The translations under genes were made by a program, and so were the position numbers. The notes beneath the pieces are model-generated. The model was not told where the DNA came from, made no database searches, and saw nothing but the letters and a program-made list of their open reading frames with translations. From assembly GCF_004379255.2 (NCBI RefSeq), contig NC_056045.1, forward strand, positions 8,583,593 through 8,647,592: a DNA stretch of 64,000 nt, read 5' to 3'. This document shows, piece after piece, positions 1 through 11,773 of the stretch. Positions within the stretch are counted from its first letter, which is position 1. Every line of letters begins with the position of its first letter. This stretch comes from Salvia splendens. Taxonomy: Eukaryota; Streptophyta; Magnoliopsida; Lamiales; Lamiaceae.

Positions 1-1220
1 TCTGTTTGGTACCTTGACTGCCAATTTATGCATTATATGCCACATACACCAACGGTGACGCGTGCCGACGAGGACTTCTTCAATCGCTGATCGCATACCC
101 AAATCTTGATCGGTCACAATCATCCTGGGTGCTACACCCATACAATCTATAAAATGTCTGAACAGCCAAGCAAATGCCCCTGTTTTCTCGTTGCACACCA
201 ACCCGGCCGCAAATGTCACAGGACTACCATGATTATCCTTTCCAGTGAAAGGAGTGAATATCATACAGTACCTGCAGACATGACAACAACAGGTCGTCAT
301 AAGTATAATCGTATAATAATGCAACTTACGGCAGTACATAATGCAGTAACATCAAACAAATAATGCATACAATATACAATACATTAATAGAATATAACAT
401 AAACAACACATTATTTAGTTTTGTACCTATTTGTGTTGTATGTGGAGTCGAAGGACACAATGTCACCAAACATGTGGTAATTTCTCTTCATCACACCATC
501 GCACCAAAACAAAGCAACCAACTGGTCAAATTCGTTAACTTCGTAGTGATAGGTGAAAGCCTTGGACATCTCCTTCTTCCTAGCCATGTCATCCAACACC
601 ATTTGTACATCAACTCCTTGTGCATATGCTTTTATGTCCCATGAGGCATTCCTGATATCCCCCACAGTGCAACCAGCCAGGTCAAACCCACCAAGAATCT
701 CCTTCAATACCTTAACTGTAAGCGTGGGTCCTATATTCGCCCTGGAACAGTCTAGTATAAATTTGTGATGTACATCATCCAACTTGCGATTACTTGACAT
801 GAATTTCTGCTGTTCCGTCTCAACCATATGATGGTTATGAATCTCATTGAACTCCTGAATTATGTATCCTGACGAGCAATCTTCGGAGAAAAACCTGAAG
901 GATATATTAGCTGTACAACCACACCGCTTAGATAACTTCCTACGCTTGATTGTGAAACCAGAACGGGCATTCAACTGGTCATCCTCTTCACCCTTCTTCC
1001 GTCCTTCCCTATTGCATACAACTTGATACCACGTGGTGACATCATCAACCTTCCTCATAGCTTGTTTGCGCGTATCAAAGCCAACTGCCCGGGCATATAT
1101 GTCGTAGAAAGCAAAAGCGAAATCCAATGACTGGAATTTCTGACCTACAACAGGCTTCATCGAGGGAGGACATTCAGGTACAACAACCACTGTACATAAT
1201 TGGAAAAAAGGGGTCAGCAT
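1..1220 (-). CDS. FAR1-type MULE transposase, copy 1 (N-terminal part, cut by window edge)
   Basis: Transposase gene of a Mutator-like element, related to the FHY3/FAR1 family. Two exons are visible: 427-1220 (N-terminal) and 1-271, which continues past the left edge. The 155-bp intron (272-426) has GT-AG ends and joins NTNRY to CMIFTPFTGKDNHG in frame. Exon 1 encodes a FAR1 DNA-binding (WRKY-GCM1-like) zinc finger, with conserved RCGCTANISFRF and a HNHH pair. Exon 2 opens the MULE transposase domain: the first catalytic Asp is in DIVSFDSTYNTNRY and the second in IVTDQDLGMRSAI. The first in-frame ATG is at 1220, but homology to family members only starts some 15 residues later, so an upstream exon is possible. 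No frame break is seen, unlike copy 2 at 43092-45495, which has lost one base in exon 1. Function would be element excision and insertion in the nucleus. Confidence 0.85.
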
Positions 1221-1385
1221 AATATAACAACTTTGCAATATAATATGCTGACAAGTAATGCACGATTTTCTCGATTTCAATATGTCAAATTATTCAGATA
1301 GATAAACACGTGATTTATGCATACGTATAACACATACTAATAAAAACGTTGTTACGGAGTACATGTTGTGGTATATGTATTAAAA

Positions 1386-2335
1386 ACGTTGTTTTTTACA
1401 TACTACACCCTACCCCCTAGGCTTATTAAACCCTTAGGGGAAACAAGCAACGTGCGCCACACCGCGCAATCCAGACGAAATCTTTTTTACCCGAAACATT
1501 GCCTCTCACGAATTATGCATTATATAGAAACCTAAGTGCATTATACATCATCAATACGTGCATTATATGCTTCGTCTCAACCTAATACCCTACATATGCC
1601 GCTAGCGAAGCCATGGAGAAAATTCTCAAAGCAATCAGTAATGTTATACAATGTCAACACAAAACACGATTTAATTGTTGATTAAAACCTACCCCCTACA
1701 TACTACACCCTACCCCCTAGGCTTATTAAACCCTTAGGGGAAACAAGCAAGGTGCGCCACAAATCGCAAACCAGACGACCCTATCTTTTTACCCGAAACA
1801 ATCTCGCTCACTAATTATGCATTATATAGACATCTAAGTGCATTATACGTCGTCAATACGTGCATTATATGCCGAGTCTCAACCTAATACCCTACATATG
1901 CCGCCCGCGAATCCTTGGAGAAATTTCTCACAGCAAGCAGTAATGTTATACCACGTCAACAAAAAACACGATTTTATTGTTGATTAAAAATCAATTAATC
2001 AAACTAATACAACTTGTACATACGACACCCTACCACCTAGGCATATTAAACCCTTAGGGGAAACAAGCAACGTGCGCCACACCGCGCAATCCAGACGAAA
2101 TCTTTTTTACCCGAAACATTGCCTCTCACGAATTATGCATTATATAGAAACCTAAGTGCATTATACATCGTCAATACGTGCATTATATGCTTCGTCTCAA
2201 CCTAATACACTACATATGCCGCTAGCGAATCCATGGAGAAAGTTCTCATATAAAGCAATAATGTTATACCATGGCAACACAAAACACAATTTAATTGTTG
2301 ATTAAAAATGAAATAATCAAACTGCTACCACTTCT
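1386..2335. repeat. Three tandem subterminal repeats of the MULE
   Basis: Three diverged units spaced 300-320 bp, each opening with a hairpin-like core (CCCCTAGG, a short loop, then CCCTTAGGGG) near 1414, 1714 and 2034. Each then has GGGGAAACAAGC and three copies of the word TGCATTAT. The same array is at about 45688-46590, and inverted plus direct versions build the foldback element at 5626-7246. These are probably transposase or accessory-protein binding arrays near the element end. Confidence 0.8.
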
Positions 2336-2740
2336 ACAGAAAGATCCGCAACATTAAAAAAACATGCTACTTCATGATTTACCTTCTTCCATTGCTTAAG
2401 ATCAAACTCTGACTACCAACGACTGATTAACAATAGGATTTAGATTTGTGATAATTGAAACCTTCCAAAAAAATAGTAATGCAGAATCATATACGTCTGA
2501 CGCTCTCTGCCTTCTTCGACGTGAGAGAAGAAAATAAACCGTAATATTTGCAAAGGAGAGAATCATGGAATTTCCATAACTAACACAATATCATCTACCA
2601 AATCTGCCCTTAATCGATTTTTAATTGATAATAATTAAATGGAATCAGCGATTTTTTTAAGCCACAAGATTGCTGGAATTAAAGGTTGAGATTAAAAAGG
2701 AAAAAGGAGGAAATATGAGAAAAGGAAATGAATACATCCC
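2336..2740 (+). mobile_element. MULE right terminal region and TIR
   Basis: AT-rich DNA with no gene. The last ~50 bp (about 2690-2740) form the right terminus, containing GGAAAAAGGAGGAAATATGA and ending in ATACATCC. It is the reverse complement of the left terminus of the foldback element at 5626-5680, and nearly identical to 46960-47012, so it is a terminal inverted repeat of one MULE family. Confidence 0.7.
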
Positions 2741-2762
2741 TATATATATATATATATATATA

Positions 2763-3116
2763 GGATTGTGATCAAGATAGAACCATTCTTAAACGTAGAA
2801 AAAATGCCAAACGGAGGTCGTTAGATCTTTTAATCCAATGGTTTTGATTTGCACAGCAACTTCCCATTACAACCAAAACTATTATTAATGGGTGAATGCA
2901 GAGAAGTGAAAAAATAAAGCATGCATGGACTCTTCTTCGTTTCATTCATTCTTCCATCAACATGTGAGTTTTTTCACATGTTGAGTCCGGAATGTCGTGA
3001 AAACATAGTCTAATATGTATGATTTTTAATCTTGACCGTCATTTTTTCCTCATCCAATGAATAAAATATGTAGAATTCTAGGTTCTATACTTAAGAATGG
3101 TTCTATCTTTAACGCA

Positions 3117-3120
<4 letters not shown>
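2763..3120. mobile_element. Inverted-repeat MITE set between TA tracts (MITE A)
   Basis: A 358-bp non-coding element. Left end GGATTGTGATCAAGATAGAA and right end (reverse complement) GGGTTGCGTTAAAGATAGAA continue as imperfect inverted repeats for about 38 bp, sharing AGATAGAACCATTCTTAA. Both sides are (TA)n tracts (2741-2762 and 3121-3150). It is absent from the second copy of the block. Superfamily not identified. Confidence 0.7.

Positions 3121-3150
<30 letters not shown>
3121..3150. repeat. (TA)15 microsatellite
   Basis: Pure TA tract separating MITE A from the Ulp1-bearing element B. Confidence 0.95.
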
Positions 3151-3154
<4 letters not shown>

Positions 3155-5568
3155 CTTCATCTACCAAAATCAGTCCTTAAGTATAGAAATACAGACCATA
3201 TCTAGACCGTCAGATCTGGAGATTAATGGCTAAGATATGGAGTGACTCCTCGTTTTATATGGGTCATAATAAGGCCGATCTATGTCATGTTAGGGGTAAT
3301 TTAGGAAACAAAAATATTAATAACTGTCGTTCCGTTTTTAGGCCCTGATTAATTGGGATTGGGAGTAATTACTGCACACGTTCCATTCTATTTCACTCTC
3401 TTTCAACAAAAACTCTCCAATCTCCCTCAAATCTTCTTCTTCTACCACCAAATCAACAAAAAATCATTCAACAAAAAATCTTCTCGGCCCCTCAAAATCG
3501 TCATCTCCTCCACAGATTCGTCTTCTCCTCCACAAAAATGTCGCCTCCTCAAAAACCCTATTCCTACTCCAGAAAATCGACGGAGAAGGGGAACCAAAAC
3601 CTACTTTACCACCAAATCAACAAAAACCCTTCTCCAAATCAACAAAAACCCTTCTCCAAATCAAAGCGTCTCCACCTCAAAACCGTCGTCTCCTCCACAA
3701 AATCGTTGTCTCCACCAGAAAATCGAATCCTCCACGATTTTGGAAGACGGTGAACCAAAAGCCTACTTCAACAATGGTGGACACTCGAGCATCTGGATCT
3801 GCTAGTCATGACGGAAAAAGTTAGTAAGATTTTGTTCAACGCTTGACTTAAATTTGACTAAATCAGGCAAAATTGTCACTTTAATTGGTTGTTCGGCACG
3901 TAGTGTATCAGAGAACGAACGTGAAGAAGAAGATTTTGCGGATCCCTAAAGCACCGAAATGTATGTCGATTTCATTTTCTGGGATTTGGATGCATGTAGT
4001 TTTGTTTCGATTTTGGAACTTTGGTATTTAATTGTGGTTTTTTGTTCCATAAGCAAAAGGTCAAACCTCTTCAATGGCTCAAGTTTTCGTTTAGTATGAC
4101 CCAAAAATCGTAGTTGACAATTTTGGTTATTATTAGTGTATTCGTCGGTCGTATGACCCAGTGCCAGCTTATTATGCCCCAATTTAACCAAATGTTTCTA
4201 TGACTGAAATCCCCGTTTAGTATGACCCAAAAATATATCTAATGTTTTTGGTTATTGGTAGCGTATACTTTGGTCGTATAACCTAGTTCCAACTTATTAT
4301 GACCCAATTTAACCATATGTTTCCATGACTAAAATATATTATTAGTATGACCCAATAGCATAGTTGATGTTTTTGGTTATTGTTAATGTATTGTTTGGTC
4401 GTACTAATATTTGCAACCCATGTTTTGCAGAGGACGTTCTTTTGTAAGTATTTAACAATGATTGGTTGTCACAATCAATGCAAATCAGTGATCAACGCAC
4501 CTATTCAGAGGTTGAAAATGAGTTGGACAACGACAGACAATGTTGATGACAACAGGGTTTATTTGCTTAGACACCTTGAAGTCTACATGGGTGAAAGAGA
4601 GGGTCAATGACTTTTGAATGCTTTCCTCTTGTTTTTTGTAGACGATAGCCCATGCGATAAATATTACTCGATACATTGGGTCACAATAAATCAATATTTG
4701 AGTTATAGAATTGTTAGGTTAATTTGTGTCATAATATACCAACATTCGAGGCATGACGTAAAACTACTCAGTACCAGCATGCCTCATACAATTTGATCGA
4801 AATGTTCGCATGAAACAAACTTATTGGAAGTACGACCGAAGAATATTCTCGTGTTCTGAACATATTAAAAAACCAAATACGCGATTGTAATCATGTTTTA
4901 AACATATTAAAAAAGCTAGCAAGACAGAAGAATGCAAACACAATAACTAAAAACAATAGTTATGCTTTTGGGTCATGCTAAACGACGTTTTGAGTCATGA
5001 AAATATGTGGGTATATTGGGTCATAATAATCCAATATTCAAGTCATGCCATAAAACTACTGTTTTGTATGCCAACAACTTAATGACGATGATACAGAATT
5101 GGAAATGGAACTGATTAATCTGGAACACGATTGGAGTTGGAATCTGCTAACGACGATGATATATAAAATTGAGAATGGAACGGATTAATCTGGAACACGA
5201 CATCGACGAATATTAAATCACAAATAATAAATCTTCATGGAAAAAAGTATGATGGAAGTTTGATGGTAGATCGGTTGAAGAAGATGAAGATAGGAAGAAG
5301 AAGAAGTTGAGGAAAATAAACTGTTAACTCATGCGTGTGATTTGTTGGCCGAAATAAATGTAGGCAAGATTATAGGAGATGGCATAACAATAGAGAAATA
5401 GCTAATGACTTTATTAACCTTAATGAATATTTAGTGAATAAAATAATAATATTTAGGGAATTAAATGGGCCATTAGATCTTTTAATCTCAAGATCATCTC
5501 GCCTAATCCTACGGCTGAAAATTGGCCTGTATTTCTTTGTTTAAATGGATTCTTGTTTGGATCAAAAT

Positions 5569-5570
<2 letters not shown>
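3151..5570 (+). mobile_element. Element B: 2.4-kb element carrying a Ulp1-like remnant
   Basis: Bounded by (TA)n on both sides. The ends are weak inverted repeats: GGGTCTTCATC...GAAATACAGACC on the left, and on the right, read in reverse, GGATTTTGATC...GAAATACAGGCC. From 3400 to 3800 it is Pro/Lys-rich with a repeated AAATCAACAAAAACCCTTCT unit. From 4090 to 4400 an intron-like stretch repeats the word TATGACCC about every 115-130 bp. A Ulp1-like exon follows at 4431-4610. The rest to 5570 has no recognisable gene, apart from further GGGTCAT words. It looks like a degenerate, non-autonomous relative of the MULE at 36-47 kb. It is absent from the second copy of the block. Confidence 0.6.
4431..4610 (+). 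pseudogene. Ulp1-like C-terminal exon remnant in element B
   Basis: After a TTTTGCAG acceptor, a frame of about 59 codons runs to TGA at 4608-4610. It contains MSWTTTDNVDDNRVYLLRHL followed by EVYMGERE. This matches the last exon of the Ulp1-like gene at 41756-42121, whose equivalent is NGVYVMRHLETYFGEKE. In C48/Ulp1 proteases this segment normally reads DCGV-x-x-x-RH, with the nucleophilic Cys; here the codon is AAC (Asn). The upstream His/Asp part of the protease is not recognised nearby, so this is a fragment. Confidence 0.65.

Positions 5571-5625
<55 letters not shown>
5571..5625. repeat. (TA)n microsatellite
   Basis: Uninterrupted TA tract of about 55 bp between element B and the foldback MULE. 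Confidence 0.95.
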
Positions 5626-5627
<2 letters not shown>

Positions 5628-7246
5628 ATGTATTCATTTCCTTTTCCTATATTTCCTCCTTTTTCCTTCTTAATATCAGCCATTAGATTAGAGAAATGGA
5701 CGGTCAAGATCAACATTGGTTAATTAATCCCATGTTGCATTATTTGTCATATTTTGTGCATTATGAGGGTACAATAGTAATCTAATAATGGCTGGAAACC
5801 GCTACGAATAATGCACCACATGGTCACGAGTAATGCATATAATTGCCTATATAATGCACAATATGTGAACTGCAATGCATACGAACAAGATGTGCTGTGT
5901 TATGATGTTTGACACACGTTTCTTGTTTCCCCTAAGGGTTTAATAAGCTTAGGGGCTAGGGTATAGTACGTAGACATGTATGTAATCTTCACATAGTAAC
6001 GAGTAATGGATATAATTGACTATATAATGCACAATTTGTGAGCTGCAATGCATATGAACAAGATGTGCGGTGTTATGATGTTTGACACACGTTTCTTGTT
6101 TCCCCTAAGGCTTTAATAAGCTTAGGGGCTAGGGTATAGTACGTACGCATTAATAACAAATTATAAAATGATACGAATAATTCACCAAATTGTCACGAGT
6201 AATGGATGTTATTAACTATATAATGCACAATATGTGAACTGCAATGCATACGAATATGATGTACCATGTTATGATGTTTGACACACGTTTCTTGTTCCCC
6301 TAAGGGTTTAATAAGCTTAGGGGCTAGGGTATAGTACGTAGACATTACTAAATGCACGTATGTAATCTTCAATCCGTTGATTAACCCATATACACAATAC
6401 CTCTAATAATGCATAATATACTGAGATAATGACAATTAACAGCTACATAATGCACTACCTAAACCAAATAATGCACCTACGTATATTCCAATAACAATAA
6501 TTTGTTAGTAATGTCTACGTACTATACCCTAGCCCCTAAGCTTATTAAACCCTTAGGGGAAACAAGAAACGTGTGTCAAACATCATAACATGGTACATCT
6601 TATTCGTATGCATTTCAGTTCACATATTGTGCATTATATAGTTAATAACATCCATTACTCGTGACAATTTGGTGAATTATTCGTATCGTTTTATAATTTG
6701 TTATTAATGCGTACGTACTATACCCTAGCCCCTAAGCTTATTAAACTCTTAGGGGACACAAGAAACGTGTGTCAAACATCATAACACAACACATCTTGTT
6801 CGTATGCATTGCAGTTCACAAATTGTGCATTATATAGTCAATTATATCCATTACTCGTTACCATGTGAAGATTACATACGTGTCTACGTACTACACCCTA
6901 GCCCCTAAGCTTATTAAACCCTTAGGGGAAACAAGAAACGTGTGTCCAAACATCATAACATGGTACATCTTATTCATATGCATTGCAGTTCACATATTGT
7001 GCATTATATAGTCAATTATATGCATTACTCGTGACCATGTGGTGCATTATTCGCAGATACCAAAATGTGGCAGTTACTTTTCCGTCAAATGTCAATAATA
7101 ACCCTGTAATGCATACAACCACCTTCTATAATGCAACACGGAACCAGTTTTATAGAATCAATCTGATCCGTTGATGCCTTAGATCTAACGCGTAATATTA
7201 AGAAGGAAAAAGGATCTAAGATGTGAAAAGGAGAATAACGCTCCCC
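5626..7246. mobile_element. Foldback non-autonomous MULE (1.6-kb near-palindrome)
   Basis: The ends are inverted copies of the MULE terminus (TTCCTTTTTCCTTCTTAATAT-like on one side, ATATTAAGAAGGAAAAAGG on the other). The left arm holds three subterminal hairpin units in inverted orientation (near 5930, 6102, 6296). A short centre (about 6340-6510) separates them from three units in direct orientation (near 6524, 6728, 6899). It carries about a dozen TGCATTAT/ATAATGCA words and no gene. It looks like a deletion derivative made only of terminal arrays, flanked by (TA)n, and is absent from copy 2. Confidence 0.75.
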
Positions 7247-7268
7247 TATATATATATATATATATATA

Positions 7269-7626
7269 GGGGGTGTGATAAACTACAAACCATCTATAAT
7301 ACAAACTATACAAACTTTAATCCTACTCACTTAATACAATTAATCAACGGTTAATATAATAGATTTTTCTAATGTCAACATTTCATACAAATCTGTACAC
7401 TCCGTTGACATCGAACAATCAGAATTTGTACACTCCCGTTGACATAATTTATACACCCTGTTGACATCAGCCCCCGTTGACAGAATTTGTATACTCCGTT
7501 GACATCAGCCCCCCGACAGAATTTGTACACTCCGTTGACATCAGCCCCCGTTGACATAATTTGTACACTCCGTTGACATCAGTTTGTATAGTTTGTATTA
7601 TAGAGAGTTTGTATTTGATCACGCCT
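7269..7626. mobile_element. MITE D with internal minisatellite
   Basis: The left end GGGGGTGTGATAAACTACAA and the right end read in reverse (GGCGTGATCAAATACAAAC) form an imperfect inverted repeat of about 45 bp sharing TATAATACAAACTATACAAA. Inside (about 7375-7590) an irregular ~35-bp unit repeats CCGTTGACATCAGCCCCCGT and GAATTTGTACACT. The second copy is at 47057-47405, where a 9-bp piece of the right repeat is missing. Confidence 0.75.
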
Positions 7627-9358
7627 CTATTTATATAGAGAGAGATTTAGTTACAAATATTAATTTTCAAAACATTGGCAATAAAATAATATGCATCCTA
7701 GTCCTCCCCGTATATATACAGATTTAGTTACAAATATTAATTTCAAAACATTGGCAATAAAATAATTAATGAAGTGAGCTCACAAGAGCATCATTCATTT
7801 TGTCCGAGGTATATATTCTAACAATTATTAAAGATAAGAAAATGTTGATACAAGCAATCAGATACTCAATTATTCATGTATTGTTCTGCATAGTCAATAG
7901 AATTTCTTAATTTGTCTACGTCTGTTCCCAAAATTATACGTTTATTGTGTGTAATTTTAATCGCATCACTTCAACCGCATGATTGCTATGTTATAAACTG
8001 TGTTTCGAAATATTCTATAATTTTCATATCAATTGATGCCACGTATGATGATGATCACCTTAAATATACTTTAATATTAATTGAGTTATTATTAAATAAA
8101 AATAAAAACATATATTAGAACAAAGGATGCCAACTTCATAATCCTGAAATATATATTAATCTAGATCATAATATTAGGCTCTAATTAATTATAATCAAAT
8201 TTCGAAGAGAAGATTGCTAGTTCATGGATCCAAAGTCTATGTTGCAGTTAATATCGAGTATTATTTATATATTGTCAAGAGATAAAGAATATATTTTTTA
8301 GAGCACATGTACTCCCTTCGTCTCATAATATATGACACATTTGGATAATAACACGAGATTTTAAGATATGTTTTTCATAAATAGATACAATTCTATTTAG
8401 TTATACCCCCAGAATTAAACACTACTCCCTCCGTTTACTATTTAAAGAGTTCTTTTGACTTGACACGAGTTTAAAGAATTAAATTGTTTAACTTTATGAA
8501 AAAAAGTAAAGATAGCAAATGAGTGGAATGTGAGACCCGTTTTTAATACTATCTAAATTTCACTAATTGGATTGTCGTGTTGTTGGAAATAATAGAAATA
8601 AAAAAAATACTGATGCTAACTGTTTTTGTATAATAATTATGCGTGGATATGCATGTGAAAATAACAAGAATATCGACATAAACAAAAAGGTCATTTTTAT
8701 AGATTTTAAGTTTTAACTTCTCATTTGATATTGATCAGATATAATTATTCAAAATCACATTATTTGACATAGCTATATTATGTCGTAAACATTTGATTGA
8801 ATAAATTGGTTTTCGCATTTTCAGGTTTGTAGAAAACTTCCCGTAATGACAAGTGTTCAATAATTATTAATTTGCTTCATCGTTTAAATTTATCATCACA
8901 TCTACAAAGCGTGTGACCAATGTGCCATCGCCACCGCCATCGCAATCGCTATATAATTATTTTTATATTTTTGTGTAATTAAATAGTAAAATATGTTTCG
9001 TAGTTGATAATTGTGAGGGTTTAATTGATGGATATATATGTGTTCAGGGTGCTTTCTCGATGATTTTGTTTACCATTCAGGATTAAAGGTTATGGGGTGA
9101 ATCAATTATAATACAATTTTTAAATTTATATTTATTTATGAATTAAAAAAAGTAATCTTATAGTTATATTTTATGGAATTCAATTTAAAATTGTAATGTT
9201 TTAATTTAATTAAAAATTGTTTGTTTAGTCAAAATTAAGTAAATCAGTAAATGGTTATAAAATTGTAATTTTGAAATACAGCTTACGAATTAAATAACCA
9301 ACCAAAATTTGACATTTTTTAACTATGATTTTTTTTTAAATTTTATGTATATATAATG
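7627..9358. other. AT-rich non-coding DNA with Stowaway remnants
   Basis: No convincing gene. A ~47-bp direct repeat containing TTACAAATATTAATTT and CATTGGCAATAAAATAAT occurs near 7645 and 7720. Single Stowaway-like ends (ACTCCCTTCGTCTCATAAT near 8310, CTCCCTCCGTTTACTATT near 8424) have no clear partner. The sequence is repeated at 47406-49146. Confidence 0.6.
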
Positions 9359-10794
9359 CTTCCTCCGTCCTAACTTAAGAGTACTAATTAGCTAGGACAC
9401 GGGTTTTAAGAAATGTAAACAAATGTGGATTAAATAAGTTAGTAGAATACAGTGACGGATACAGAAATTTTACTCTGGAGAGTCGTTCACTTTCTCAGTT
9501 AAGTAAATGCAAAGAAATAAAACATGGCCACCATTACATTGTGATGGCCCACCAAGAAAATGATGACTTCTTGTTTGAGTGAGTGGACCAAAAAACCCTT
9601 ACACATGCATTGATTTGTGCAATTTAAAATCGGAGGAATAAAAAAATGCAGGGTTCAATTAGTCAATTTGCTTCCAATTCCGGGTCTAAGCTTTCAATGC
9701 ATAATTGAAAACCACCTTATTGTCCATATTTGATTCTTGTGTATTGTGAGGTGAATAGTGCGGGCGCTGCCTCATTTGGAGGGCTCGCAAGTTTGAAATA
9801 GTGTAAACTGAACATGAGAAATTGTAAAGAATTAAACCCATTTCTATTCATTTCTTATAAACTGAACGGGTCCTGGGGGTACAAAAAATGTACGGCAAAT
9901 AATCACATCACCTATTAGAAATAAAATAATACTAACTATAAAAAAAATCCGTCCACCCAATTTAGTTGAGTTGTATTCCTTTTTAAGATGTCCTGACTTA
10001 GTAAAGTCGTCTTATTAGCAGAGAAACAAAACATATTGTCGATCTTACTTTATTTTATATATCATACTATAATCGCTCTTAACTCTACTTTATTCTCTTT
10101 TTTATTTTATTTTATCTTCATTTATTTTGTATAACACAAATTTTTAATATTTAGTCCCAAAAGAAACGCTTTAATTAAATTAGGACGGAGAGAGTAGTAG
10201 TGTAACCAAATTAACAAGCTATATTCGTAAAAATGACTACTATATCCGCAAAACAAAATAATAAAAAATAAAGTACTATAAAAATATACACACATACTAG
10301 AATTATTTTAAAACAATCATACTAAACCATTAAAAATATTTTTGAAATAAAAATTAAATTGCAAACTATCACCTAAGAATATAATTCAGCTAAATGAAAA
10401 ATGCTATAAACTGCAATATAGATCAGATCAATTAAGATCGAAAAAGAGGTGCTACCGCTAATTGGAAAGAAAGTGGCAGCAGGAGGAATCGAAAACGAGT
10501 TCGAAGTAAGGTAAGTGGAGCGCTAAACCACTGGACCACTAATGCTTGTGTGTTTTTACTACAATTATATATTAAGACAACTAAATATGGGGTACAGTCG
10601 TACCCCTTGCTCCCATGTGGCTCCGCCACGGGTGGAATATGAGTCTCACTATATATATTACTTTTATAACAAAATGTAAAATGTGAGTGGAATAAGTCGG
10701 TGGATTGTGGGGCCTACTTACCATTTATAGTAAAAGTGAAATATGATTCTTAAGTTTAGGCAAAACAGAAATCTTAAGTTGGGACGGAGGGAAT
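9359..10794. mobile_element. Nested MITEs: Stowaway split by hAT, itself holding a Stowaway
   Basis: The outer ends are Stowaway-like (CCTCCGTCCTAACTTAAGA near 9362; AACTTAAG...TTGGGACGGAGGG ending near 10794). At 9450-10631 sits a hAT-like insert: ends CAGTGACGG and CCGCCACGG, flanked by GTAGAATA/GTGGAATA, an 8-bp duplication with one mismatch. Inside that, 9947-10200 has paired ends CCGTCCACCCAATTTAG and AAATTAGGACGGAGAGAG. The same nest is at 49147-50576, with a part copy at 52159-53480. No gene. Confidence 0.5.
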
Positions 10795-11431
10795 ATGAAA
10801 GTCGGGTTCACCGCCGCCATTTGAAGGCGTGCATCCGTCGTTACCTTGGCGACATTTCTTAAATTTACAGTCGAAATTGTTCCAAGAGTTTTCTGAGAAA
10901 ATTGTACTCCTATAACAAAATTGATGTAGATTAGAAAGTAAATGTCTACGGGAGGAGAGAAGAAGTGAAAGTATTACTAGGAGGAGAGAGAAGGTAAGAC
11001 GGAATTACATAGGATGAGAGAAATTAGTGACAATGAGAGAGAGGAGAGGAGATAATTATAAAAGTCAATGCAATAAAATTATTACTCTAATAATTTATAT
11101 TCGTAGCATAGGTTGTGTTATGTGTCTCAGTTGATATAGAAATTTGAAGGAAAAATTGAGAAAAGGGTAATTAAGTAAAATTATCTTAGCACTAACTATT
11201 ATTATTAATTTATTGCATTGATTTTTATAATTATTTACAAAAATGACATTGTGTGGCGGGCCACATTATGGCTGCATAGCATTATTCTTGTTTATATATG
11301 TGTATTTTGTTTGTGTGGAGTGTGTGTTTGATATGTCCCTAATTTTAGAATTATTTAGAATTACAAATTTTTCTTTTATATAGAATTTAAATTTTGAAAT
11401 TGAAAAATATAAATATTATTTTTATGTACTA
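10795..11431. other. Non-coding AT-rich stretch
   Basis: I see no gene or paired repeat here; only purine-rich GGAGAGAG runs near 10950-11055. Confidence 0.6.
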
Positions 11432-11633
11432 CTCCTCCGTCCCAAGAAAGATGATCCATTCCTTGGGCGGCACGGGATTTTATGCAGCTTTATTTTGTGT
11501 GTTAAGCAAGAGAGTAAAGTAAGAGAGGAGGAATAAAATAGAGATAAAAGGTGTTTTAAATTTTAGTAATGGGTCATCTTGGTTGGGATAATCCAAAAAG
11601 AAAAGTGGGTCATCTTCAATGGGACGGAGTGAA
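11432..11633. mobile_element. Stowaway-like MITE, copy 1
   Basis: Ends CTCCTCCGTCCCAAGAAAGA and, in reverse, TCACTCCGTCCCATTGAAGA, flanked by TA on both sides. About 200 bp, non-coding. The equivalents in the second block are at 51218-51419 and 54119-54320. Confidence 0.75.
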
Positions 11634-11773
11634 TACTTTATAAGTTAGATTGGATACCCAAACCATCTATCGACATATGAGACGTAAGAGTTACATGTTT
11701 GACTTTGCAAGTGAGAGTGGTAGAATAAAGAATGTGGGTCACTTTTTTATACATTTGCTTTTATAATAAAATG

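Noticed and set aside
3353..3805. 150-codon frame at the start of element B as a real protein
   Set aside because: Low-complexity Lys/Pro/Ser sequence made of a repeated AAATCAACAAAAACCC-type unit; it looks like leader sequence of a degenerate element gene.
7375..7590. TTGACA-containing repeats as a W-box array or bacterial-type promoters
   Set aside because: The unit is an irregular minisatellite inside MITE D; GTTGACA does not fit the W-box TTGAC(C/T), and this is a plant genome, so -35 boxes do not apply.
7912..8118. 68-codon frame repeated at 47691-47897
   Set aside because: AT-rich chance frame with no domain; it is identical in the two copies only because the block is duplicated.
10432..10629. 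Conserved minus-strand frame found at 10.4, 50.2 and 53.1 kb
   Set aside because: It lies within the hAT-like insert, and its similarity among copies is explained by the block duplication rather than by selection on a protein.
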